Below are positions 54,994 to 64,000 of a DNA stretch of 64,000 bases, one piece after another. The DNA comes from Ceratobasidium sp. AG-K (lineage: Eukaryota > Basidiomycota > Agaricomycetes > Cantharellales > Ceratobasidiaceae). The notes under the pieces are model-generated. The model ran no database searches. It had not been told where the DNA came from and worked only from the letters and a program-made list of their open reading frames with translations. Where the stretch lies: NCBI GenBank assembly GCA_037039685.1, contig JAWNGF010000004.1, positions 806,001 to 870,000 of the forward strand. The letters run 5' to 3'. Position 1 is the first letter of the stretch, and each line of letters starts with the position of its first letter. The position numbers were made by a program, and so were the translations under genes.

Positions 54994-55752
54994 TCTGGTT
55001 CTATGCGTCTTCTAATAGCTCTACTCGATATGGACACACTGTATTTTTACTGTAACTTATCCTATCTACTACCAATGTCGCTTTGAAAATACCTCTCACG
55101 TGTGCATGACGTCTATGACGCCAATTGTGGCGGTCGCGTGAGTGATCTTCCAAGGACAGGCTGATGACGATGCATGTGTCCTTGAGGTACCACCGCTAAG
55201 AATCCCGATCGTCCGCGTGAATGCGATTTCTACCGGGGACACTGCAAGTCGTACCCAAGTATTCTCGGAATTTATAGCGAGAATCCACGTCAAAACATCC
55301 AGATAATGTGGTTTCGATTTATTTCAATGATCTGTTCGCTCTTCTGCCAATTAATTTTCGCCGCACTCAGATAATGTGTAATTATAAATTCCTGATCATA
55401 TATTACAGATCGATTATCGCCTCTGAATGTGCGTATGGTCGCACAAGACCCAGATGCCGCGTGACGCAAAGGCACGGTTACCGATGTGGAAAACGCCGCA
55501 GGGAGGGGTTTCCCTTCGTCGGTACCAGATGCGCACAAGCGATGAACGCGCCGTCAATCCCTGTCAGACAATGAGTTCTGAATCCAAGTGTGGTTAAATG
55601 AAAAGGGTTGACCTCCCTAAAGCGGACAAAATGGCACCAATTGGGAGGGATTTTGAACGTATGATCAACGGTGGTCAGTGCGTGTTTGGTGAGGGTACCT
55701 GCGTGGACTCACGACTCGCCTTCACTATCCCCCGTTGTGAGTTTCCTCCAGC
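54994..55752. other. Intergenic region with part of a dispersed repeat
   Basis: A stretch around 55241-55291 recurs inverted near 56906-56960 (shared TGGGTACGACTTGCAGT). No gene was seen. Confidence 0.4.
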
Positions 55753-56542
55753 ATGTCAACCAGGCGTAAGAACGTAATTGGCGGATACGTACCGTCATCG
55801 AACGATGAGAACGACCCACCCAGTCCCCCTCCTCCTATCGCAAAGAAAGCCAAAGTCGTTCCACCGTAGCCCTCCAGTGGGCTGACGGCTCCGGCGTTCA
55901 ATCATCCAAAGGCAACGGGCACCCGGACTGTGTCAATGCCCACCCGCCCACTCCTGTCCACGCCTGCTGCGATTCGGCCCGCCCCACGACCCGGCCAGAA
56001 GGGACCAACGGCAAGTGTTCAACGTACCGCATTAGCGACCACTCGTGCTACCCCCAATCCTCCCGCTCAACCTTTGAACTCTGTTGAGGCAGGCCCAAAG
56101 CTTCAGGCGATTACTCTGGAGCTATCAGAAGACTATTGTGAGTCGCATACATTCGCAAAAAGCGGCTACCAACCTTTTGTATTAGCTGATGCGACTCCTG
56201 CCCCAGCAAGCCCGGTGGAAACCCGTTCCAGGGATCGGACACGTGCAGCAGAGCCAGGTAAGTACCCCGCTCGGAGTAGGGCCAAGTTAGTACTTACCTA
56301 AGTCAATAGCCACTGAGCCCGAGAGGATGGAGGATCGCGTCTCGGCGAGCCTCCTGGGGAGCTTGAAGGCCAGGCGCCTTCCCCAGCACGAGAGGGACCA
56401 GGAGCTGCAGGAGCTGCTCGCTCGAACACACGCTCTCGTCTCATATGAGATCGAGCCGTCCCTGGTCTTTGCATACCCCCCTTGCATTGCTTACATCGGC
56501 AAGGCACGTATTCCGATCGCGTCAAGTGTTGCTAAACCCTAG
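55753..56542 (+). pseudogene. Hypothetical Pro/Ser-rich protein with one in-frame stop
   Basis: A frame from MSTRRKNVIGGYVPSSNDEN (55753) meets TAG at 55867-55869, then continues open to an intron (GT at about 56259, AG before 56311) and ends VAKP-stop at 56542. The first part is Pro/Ala/Thr-rich and basic; the last exon (MEDRVSASLLGSLKARRLPQ, ERDQELQELLARTHALVSYE) looks helical. I recognise no family. The stop suggests decay, or a wrong exon model. It is flanked by an inverted dispersed repeat. Confidence 0.4.
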
Positions 56543-57654
56543 AGGTGAGTACTCCGCACACAGGGGCAATTGGTGCATACTTACCCATTTCGCGTGTTCG
56601 CGGTATGCTGCAGTCGGATAGGGATCCATACTTCTTATTATCAACCTAGATTCGTGATTTTCCAAGGAAGGAAAACGGGCAGGCATGTCGGGCGGGCGAG
56701 GTGATGGTGGTGTGATGGAAGTTGCGCCCTAACGGGACTTAGGCGATTTATCGCGTTGAGCTTACATGTACATCGCGTGGAGGATTATTGGGATAAATTG
56801 ATTCATTAATTCGTACATTATGTTGCATAAACGCAGGGGGGCACGCTCATGCGCGCTAGCGTGCATAATCTCACATAATGTGGTCGCATAATGCTCAAGC
56901 GTCCGAGGATTCTCGCAATAACCGCCGAGAATAGTTGGGTACGACTTGCAGTGGGATCGGCTACCTGAGGATTACCTAGGGGAATATTCCCTCCTATTAA
57001 CTCCCATGAAGGCGGCCAGCGCATTTTCCCACTTTCCTTTGTCTTAGTTTGACCCTCCTTGCCCTCGCTCCCCCGTCTCATTGCTCCTGGATCTCTGACG
57101 TGATTATCAACTCTAGGCCGACAACGTCATATTCCGAGATCTCTTAGTCTCGGCCTACAACCTCACGGCTGCTTGTTAGCGTTGCATGTATCTGTCACCA
57201 TATACGCATATTCCTTCCATACAAACATTGTCAATCTTTCCCCTCCCTTAGCATCTTTGAGCTTCGCTCATGACACGGCTAGTTCCTAGTCTGGGTAGAG
57301 ATGACACGTAAATGTGAAAGTTGACCTACACAAAGTGCTAAGCGTCGATTGTCACGATGGGATGGTCGATGGGTATCTTGCAACGCTTGCTTCACATGCG
57401 TCGCCCTCAACACGACCAAACATGAAGCGGGAATGTTCTCAAAATGGAAAGTAGATCTCCGCTGCCTTGAACGCGTATCTATTATCAAAAAAAAAAGGGC
57501 TCGAAATCTGCAAGAATTACGAGTCGGCTGACTGAATGTACATCACTTGGCACCCACGGAAAATCCCCTTCGTCGGGCTGTGGTGAATCATCAGACGAAT
57601 AGATATCTAGGGAACCCGCGACCATAAAGCCTTGAAAAAACGGCCCGAAAAAAG
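56543..57654. other. Gene-poor region
   Basis: It contains the inverted partner (about 56906-56960) of the repeat at 55241-55291. No gene or RNA was seen in the rest. Confidence 0.4.
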
Positions 57655-57775
57655 CTTCTCGGCCGGAATTGAACCAAGATTGCTTAAGCACCGTCGCGGA
57701 GCCAGAGCATTACGTACGTTACAGAGTACGTAATGATATGCAAGCACGAGCCTTGACCGTTGAGCCAATGAGAAG
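57655..57775 (-). ncRNA. tRNA-like Pol III unit 4 with internal hairpin
   Basis: It starts CTTCTCA and ends CGAGAAG followed by T6, with a B-box-like GGTTCAATTCC. It shares AACGGTCAAGGCTCGTGCTTG with a similar stretch in unit 3. Inside is a perfect 10-bp hairpin, CATTACGTAC/GTACGTAATG (57708-57735). Probably a tRNA-derived repeat. Confidence 0.5.
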
Positions 57776-57931
57776 ATTCCTTCCGTATGTAGACATGAGA
57801 TTATAACTGGCTTCCCCAACCATATCAGCATCGCTTCTAACATCCGATCGTCCGATGCACCCTGACGTCGCAGTAATTTGCATTATAATTTGGGTCTGAC
57901 TCGACTCTGACTTCATCTTTTCTACCTGAAC

Positions 57932-60900
57932 ATGGCGTTTGCTCGACCTGCAGCTCGGTCTGCTGTGGCCCTTGGACGAAAGGCACCCACGTCGCTGAGC
58001 CTTCCTCTCAGCCGTTCTCTACATGTATCCAGGCCCCTGCGGATAGCACCGACGACCAGGGCACTCGCAGTCGCGGCCCCTGCAGTGGGCGACTACCATC
58101 CCAAGGGAGACCATGTGCTAAGCTCCCCCTCTGAGCTCGCCCGCAAGATTTCTGCACGCGTCTTGCCGCAGACCGAGCGCCCTGATGTGCGCAAGGTCGT
58201 CGTTGTCGGCTCTGGAGGGCTGAGCATTGGCCAAGCAGGCGAATTCGACTACTCGGGATCCCAGGCAATGAAGGCCCTGCGCGAGGCCGGCGTCGAAGCT
58301 GTGCTGATCAACCCCAATATTGCGACATGGCAGACGTCCCATCAGTTGGCGAGCGAAGTCTACTTTTTGCCCATCACCGCCGACTATGTCGCATATGTCC
58401 TCGAAAAGGAGCGCCCCGATGGTGTCCTTCTTACCTTTGGCGGCCAGAGTGCCCTCAATGTTGGGATCGAACTCGATAAGATGGGTGTCTTTGAGCGCCT
58501 CGGTATCAAGGTCCTAGGTACACCCATCCGAACCCTCGAAGTATCCGAGGATCGTGATTTGTTCGTCCAGGCTTTGAATGGTGAGTGCAGTGGGTTGCAT
58601 CGGAGCTATGCTCACTGTCTTGCAGAAATTGGCATTCCTGTCGCCAAATCGACGGCCGTTTCCTCGGTCAATGCGGCGCTGGCTGCTGGTGAAGCCATCG
58701 GATACCCCGTTATTCTTCGTTCTGCCTTTACTTTGGGTGGCCTAGGATCTGGATTCGCCAACAACCCCGATGAACTGCGTGATCTTTCCGCCAAATCGTT
58801 ATCTCTCAGCCCCCAAGTACTCATCGAGAAGAGTATGAAGGGTTGGAAGGAGCTCGAATACGAGGTCGTCCGTGATGCTGCCGATGTAAGTTTGTCATAC
58901 GTTTTCACTTTCCCCTTCTCATATCTGCATAGAACACCATCATCTGCTGTAACATGGAAAATTTTGACCCTCTCGGCACCCATACCGGTGACTCGATCGT
59001 CGTTGCACCCAGCCAAACTCTCAACGACGACGAGTACCATATGCTTCGCTCTGCCGCGCTCAAAGTCATCCGCCATTTGGGTGTCGTCGGCGAATGCAAC
59101 ATCCAGTATGCTCTGAGTCCCGATTCGAGGGAATATTGTGTTATCGAGGTTAACGCTCGGTACGTCGATCAAATTCTATTTGACCCTATAAACTCAAATT
59201 CGATCAATTTTATAGCCTCAGCCGCTCTAGGTGAGTCATATGCTGTGCCCCATGATATTAGCTCATCATCTTCCAGTGCCCTCGCATCCAAGGCTACAGG
59301 ATACCCACTCGCTTATACCGCTGCCAAGATCGCGCTTGGACATACCCTCCCCGAACTCCCCAACGCGGTCACGAAAACCACCACTGCGTGCTTCGAACCC
59401 TCGCTCGACTATATCGTCACCAAGATTCCTAAATGGGATCTGGCCAAGTTCTCATCCCAAGTCAACCGTGAGGTTGGGTCATCGATGAAGAGTGTCGGTG
59501 AAGTCATGGCGATTGGTCGAACATGGGAAGAGTCCCTGCAAAAGGCCATCCGTCAGGTTGACCCCCGGTGGGTCGGCTTTGAGGCATATGCCCAGCCAAA
59601 GGAAGGCCCCGAGCTCGACCGCGCCCTGAGCGTGCCGACCGATATGCGACTGTTTGTGATTGCGCACGCAATGTACAACTGTGGATACACCGTTGATAGG
59701 ATTCACGACTTGACCAAGATCGACAAGGTATGTGGTAGGTCCAGCTTAAGAATAGACGCTAACAACTCTCGTAGTGGTACCTCTACAAAATTGACAACAT
59801 TGTCCAAACCAATCGTGAGCTCAAAGCGACAGGCTCGCTCAATGCAATCGACCGCGATCTCATGCACAAGGCCAAGAAGATGGGTTTCTCGGACCAGCAG
59901 ATTGGTACCCTTACCAACAGCACCGAAGCTGAGGCTCGCGCCCACCGAAAAGCGCTCGGAGTTACTCCGTTTGTCAAGCGCATTGATACCCTGGCTGCAG
60001 AGTACCCCGCTCACACCAACTACCTATACACCACATACAACGCCTCGGAGCACGATGTCGAGTTTGACGAACACGGAACGATCGTACTTGGATCTGGCGT
60101 TTACCGAATCGGAAGCAGTGTCGAATTCGATTGGTGCGCGGTAACTTGCGCGAGGAGTTTGAGGGAAGGTGGACGTCGCACGATTATGATCAACTATAAT
60201 CCCGAGACCGTCTCAACCGACTATGACGAGGCCGATCGCATGTATTTCGAGGAGCTCGGATTTGAGCGTGTGATGGATATTTACGAGCTGGAACAAGCTC
60301 AGGGTGTAATTGTCAGCGTCGGAGGCAAGTCGTCTTTGCTCTACGAAAGCCCAAGCTGACCGCCATGCCAGGTCAACTACCGCAGAACATTGCGCTCAGG
60401 CTAAAAGACACTGGGGTCAACGTTCTTGGAACTGATCCGTCACAGATTGACATGGCTGAGGACCGACACAAGTTCTCTGGAGTACTTGACAAGATTGGAG
60501 TAGACCAGCCCGAGTGGGCAGAGGTCACCAGTCTCGAGGCTGCCAAAGAGTTTGCCAACCGCGTTAGGTCCGTGTGGTCAGCTTTCTAGGGAGTTGTAGC
60601 TGACGCGCATAAACGCAGCTATCCTGTCCTTATCCGTCCCTCCTATGTTCTCTCTGGTGCAGCGATGAATGTTGTTTACGAAGAGTCCACGCTCGAGCAC
60701 CACCTCTCTGCCGCCGCCTCGGTCTCTCCTCTTCACCCCGTCGTCATTACCAAGTTCATCGACGGGGCCCAAGAGATCGATGTTGATGCGGTCGCGCACA
60801 AGGGCAAACTTTTGATTCACGCCGTATCTGAGCATGTCGAGAACGCAGGTGTTCACTCTGGTGACGCTACACTCGTCCTCCCTCCCTTCTCGCTGTCCGA

Positions 60901-61896
60901 GTCCGACATGGCTCGCCTCAAGGAGATTGCCGAAAAGGTCGCCGTAGCGTTCGAGATCTCTGGTCCATACAATATGCAGATTATCCGACAGGAGCAGGGC
61001 CAAGGCCAGGACGCCGCGCTCAAGGTCATCGAGTGCAACTTGCGTGCGTCTAGGAGTTTCCCATTCGTCAGCAAGGTCTTGGGAAAGAACTTTATCCAGA
61101 TCGCATCGGCGGCGATTACGGGAGAGAATGTCCCCGAGCCGATTGATGTCATGAAAGAGAAGAGGGACTACTACTCGGTCAAGGTCGCTCAGTTCTCCTG
61201 GACCCGGTTGGGCGGAGCAGATCCTTTCCTCGGTGTCGGTGAGTGTCACCTTTACAAGTAGGGTTGGAATGTGCTGAGTATATGCGTCACACAGAAATGG
61301 CCAGTACTGGTGAAGTTGCTTCGTTCGGCAAGGACGTACACGAGGCGTACTGGGCGTCCCTTCTCAGTACCACAGGTTTCAAGCCTCCCAAACTTGGATC
61401 TAGCATGCTCATCGGTGGCGACATCTCCAAACCCGAAATGGTTACTATCGCAAAGCAGTTGATTGAACTTGGGTTCAAGCTACACTGCTCTTCCCCCAAA
61501 GTGGAGCAATTCCTCAACTCGATTCCATACGTGTCGTGTAAGCGTATCTTCTTCCCTACGAAAGATAAGCGTAAGCTCCGCGAGGTCTTTGACGAGCACA
61601 ATATTCAATGCGTTATCAATATCGCCAAGTCGAGGGGGAAGGACGCTGTAGATGAGGATTACGTTGCGCGAAGGTAGGCTCATAACCGCAAATAGATCGT
61701 GTCTTTACTTATTGTGTATACTAAAGGAATGCGGTCGACTTTGGCCTTCCGCTGCTGAATAATGCGCGATGCGCTCAGCTGTTCGTTGAGGCACTCGCGA
61801 AGAAGATTCCAGAGGGTGCATTGCGGCCGTATTATGAAGGGCGCATTCCTTCCGAAGTCAAGTCGTGGCGGGAATTCGTTGGTCACGCTGCCTGAA
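57932..61896 (+). CDS. CPA2: Carbamoyl-phosphate synthase large subunit, arginine type
   Basis: It makes carbamoyl phosphate from ammonia (delivered by a small glutaminase subunit), bicarbonate and two ATP, for arginine synthesis. The start [20 protein letters not shown] is basic and Ser/Ala-rich, typical of a mitochondrial targeting peptide. The mature protein has two CPSase/ATP-grasp halves: the first with [34 protein letters not shown] and [12 protein letters not shown]; the second with [50 protein letters not shown] and [16 protein letters not shown]-terminal MGS-like domain ends [10 protein letters not shown]. Lack of fused glutaminase and ATCase domains separates it from the pyrimidine enzyme. 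Introns are short and GT-AG where checked (for example 58581, 58888). Confidence 0.95.
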
Positions 61897-62215
61897 ATTA
61901 AAACACTGTGGGGGAAGGGGGGATGTTTGCTTTGTTTATCGTAATCCTTGATTTTGATTTCTTTATCCCTTCTGTATGCGTTATGATTGAACTGTTATCT
62001 TGGTCGGATGAAGAAAGTAAAACAAATTCGCTTCAAAAATATATGGATGACTATTTTCCTCAGGTTGTTCCGCTGCGTAGGACGCCTGGTCATTCTGGTG
62101 CCCGCCGTTACGGTGAAATATTGGACCAAATTGAGGACTGAGGCTCGACTCCGCAAAAATCGCACACAGCCTGATCCATAAGATTCCTTCCTTGGTTAGC
62201 ATTCCAAATTTCAGG

Positions 62216-62342
62216 TGAACTTGAGCTACTTTCAGCGCTGGCCGTTGATGTGCTCAGCAGGAGATTTGGTGAAAAGCATCCCGATACTCTAGAGGCTGAG
62301 GCTTCCCTCAAGGCTATTCTAGATACGATTTCCAAACGCTAG
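62216..62342 (+). pseudogene. Fragment of a TPR repeat from an NLR-like gene
   Basis: A 41-codon frame reads ELELLSALAVDVLSRRFGEK then HPDTLEAEASLKAILDT and ends ISKR-stop. The HPDTL signature matches the kinesin-light-chain type TPR of the NLR genes at the other end of the window. No upstream NLR sequence is present. It may instead be the last exon of a small gene. Confidence 0.45.
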
Positions 62343-62836
62343 ACACCGGCAAGTACCCCTGCGCTTGTATTCCAATTTCCTCTGTACTTACCCTCTCATA
62401 TAGCTAAATTATCTTCTATGGAGTGCGAGCGCAACACGGTAAAAAATGTCCCGTTTGCAGTTGGGACGCAAACTTACTATTCGTTTTCTGATCGAGGGAT
62501 ATGTTTCATCAAGAATTTAACCGAGGTTGGCGTTGTAGACTTGGGAGTGTTTGTTCTTGGTCTGTTTGTGATTCTTGAGTTCAAGGGAATCTGGAATTCA
62601 TTCTACCCACCATGCTCACTATAAGCCTATCCTAGATGGCGAAGTATTGCTGTTTACAACAGAAACGACTGGATTTACGACGATTTACAAATGGAGATCA
62701 TTTACATATGCTGGGCGAATAATTGGATTTCGTCAAATTCGTTAATGTGGGCCATCCACCACTCATCCCTAGACCAATCGTCTATACTGCAGTAAGTCGC
62801 TCTCTGAGGACGTGTTGATACATATAACAAGTTAAA
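62343..62836. other. Intergenic region
   Basis: No gene was seen. It holds the 3' flank of the MFS gene. Confidence 0.4.
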
Positions 62837-64000
62837 TCAAAGCACATAACGGAACCCCTCTGCCTTGTCCGCATGAACGGCCGTGTTCGGGGTGTCACTT
62901 GGGTTTGGTTCACCCTCCCGACGGTCCCGACGACGGTTTTCAAGGTGCAAAAGAAAGGACAGCAAGAGCGCAAGTAACACACCCCACCACGCAAAACCAC
63001 AGCAGATTGCAAAGCCACGAGTATATGCGGGGCTGTCGCGCGACGGGTAAATGTAGGAACCAAGTACAGCCATGCTGTGCCCAATCGTATTCAGCATGGC
63101 CATGTTGACCCCTCGGCGAGTTTCGGACCCGGCATTTCCGGTAGTCCATGACATGCTGGACCAGACATTTACCAGTTCAGGGCGGTGCTACGATATCTGC
63201 ACTGGTGGACTTACGCTAATGGGATGCCGCAATACGTGCCAGTCACGGCGAGGAAAATTGCGCCATAACGAGCTTTTGTACTCGTAGTGGGAACGGTCAA
63301 CCTGAGTACGCGTCAAAACGGGCGTATCAATATCGCGAGGTTGCTTACAGTATGGTATACCCTATCCCGCTAAGTGCCAATACACCAGCGACAAACGGCC
63401 CGCGTACTTTCAGTCGGTCACTCATCTTTGCGACGATGAGCATTACGACACCAGCGCAAGCATACGGGGGGACAGTCATGAGCTGCGCCTTGGCATTTGT
63501 ATAACCCAAGGTTTTAACAATTGATGGTAGGAACACCGAGATCGAGGAAAGTGCAACGTTGAGAGACTGGTACATGAGACAAATCTGTGCCCCAAAAGTC
63601 AGCATGTTATCCCAGTCGTTCCTGCATATATGCGCACCATCCACGCTTTATAGTCAGTGAAACTCATGAGTACGTGTTTCCAATTGATGGTTCGGCCTTC
63701 GGAAGCAACTTCCCTGTTGAGGCGTCGTTGAGCCAATTTACGTTCATCTTCGGAGAGCAACTTGGTTGTCTCGGGGCGGGATGGCAAGTACAAGAGGACC
63801 AGAATGCCAACCAGTATTGTAGGCAACCCCTCAATCAAGCTAGATAATAAGTCAGTAGATGGCAGAGGCATTAAGTACACTGTACCAACAAAAGGATTCT
63901 CCACGTTGCGATATGAGACTTGATGTGCTGTACTCCATAGGCAATTAGACCTCCAAACGCCCCAGCAAGGGGTGCGGCACTAATGAAGAACGACGTGCGG
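62837..64000 (-). CDS. MFS transporter, Dal5/allantoate permease (anion:cation symporter) family, partial
   Basis: The 3' part of a membrane transporter whose 5' end lies beyond the window. Exons on the minus strand encode SFFISAAPLAGAFGGLIAYG (end of TM6 region), GLPTILVGILVLLYLPSRPE followed by the cytosolic loop LLSEDERKLAQRRLNRE, then YKAWM, CLMYQSLNVALSSISVFLPS, GYTNAKAQLMTVPPYACAG, VMLIVAKMSDRLKVRGPF and a last exon with SWTTGNAGSETRRGVNMAML and the tail ending FRYVL. The motif order matches fungal carriers of allantoate, nicotinate and related acids. The substrate cannot be told from the sequence. Confidence 0.88.

Noticed and set aside
57932..59116. Reading the first carbamoyl-phosphate synthase frame as a complete 394-aa protein
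   Set aside because: After 58888 the frame runs into an intron; the true protein continues in another frame from [13 protein letters not shown].
1..64000. Bacterial-type defence, phage or operon systems
   Set aside because: All well-supported genes are eukaryotic, many have spliceosomal introns, and there are no operons, ribosome-binding sites or prophage genes.

Overview
The window is eukaryotic nuclear DNA from a filamentous fungus, most likely an Agaricomycete basidiomycete close to Rhizoctonia/Ceratobasidiaceae. This is inferred from short introns (about 50-70 nt), patatin/NB-ARC/TPR NLR receptors, basidiomycete-type chromodomain Ty3/gypsy elements, a fungal phenylalanine ammonia-lyase and intron-bearing tRNA genes. 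No species marker was seen, so the name is only a suggestion.

Layout. 1-10.7 kb: two tandem minus-strand NLR genes (patatin-like, NB-ARC, near-identical 42-residue TPRs). Copy 1 runs off the left edge and carries a one-base frameshift; copy 2 is complete (about 1,589 aa). A displaced 3' fragment of an RNase T2 gene lies between them. 11.35-26.8 kb: a three-level transposon nest. A Tc1/mariner element (TA target, 27-bp TIRs, DD34E transposase) is split by a Ty3/gypsy LTR element (A, plus strand, 413-bp LTRs, GGGCC target duplication), which is split by a second Ty3/gypsy element (B, minus strand, 455-bp LTRs, TTAAG duplication). All nine differences between the paired LTRs are CpG transitions. 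27.3-29.2 kb: secreted RNase T2 with an 8-nt exon. 29.7-30.2 kb: two identical intron-containing tRNA-Gly(GCC) genes, tail to tail.

30.5-43.5 kb is a conserved minus-strand block: a Rad5/HLTF-type SNF2 ATPase with an N-terminal PARP-like zinc finger, a P-loop GTPase-like/RasGEF fusion, and phenylalanine ammonia-lyase. 43.6-53 kb is gene-poor: tRNA-like Pol III units, a dead aldo-keto reductase beside a nearly intact copy, a dead pirin fragment, and MITE-like inverted repeats with an 18-C tract. 53.5-62 kb: an arrestin-like protein, a broken hypothetical gene and the large subunit of arginine-type carbamoyl-phosphate synthase. At the right edge is a partial MFS transporter of the Dal5/allantoate family.

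The genes do not form one pathway. The window reads as conserved housekeeping genes separated by fast-evolving accessory DNA. The points I rate highest are: NLR patatin domains lacking the catalytic Ser and Asp; the CpG-only LTR divergence; an accessory ORF overlapping pol in element B; five GC-AG introns in five genes; and the GTPase-RasGEF fusion.
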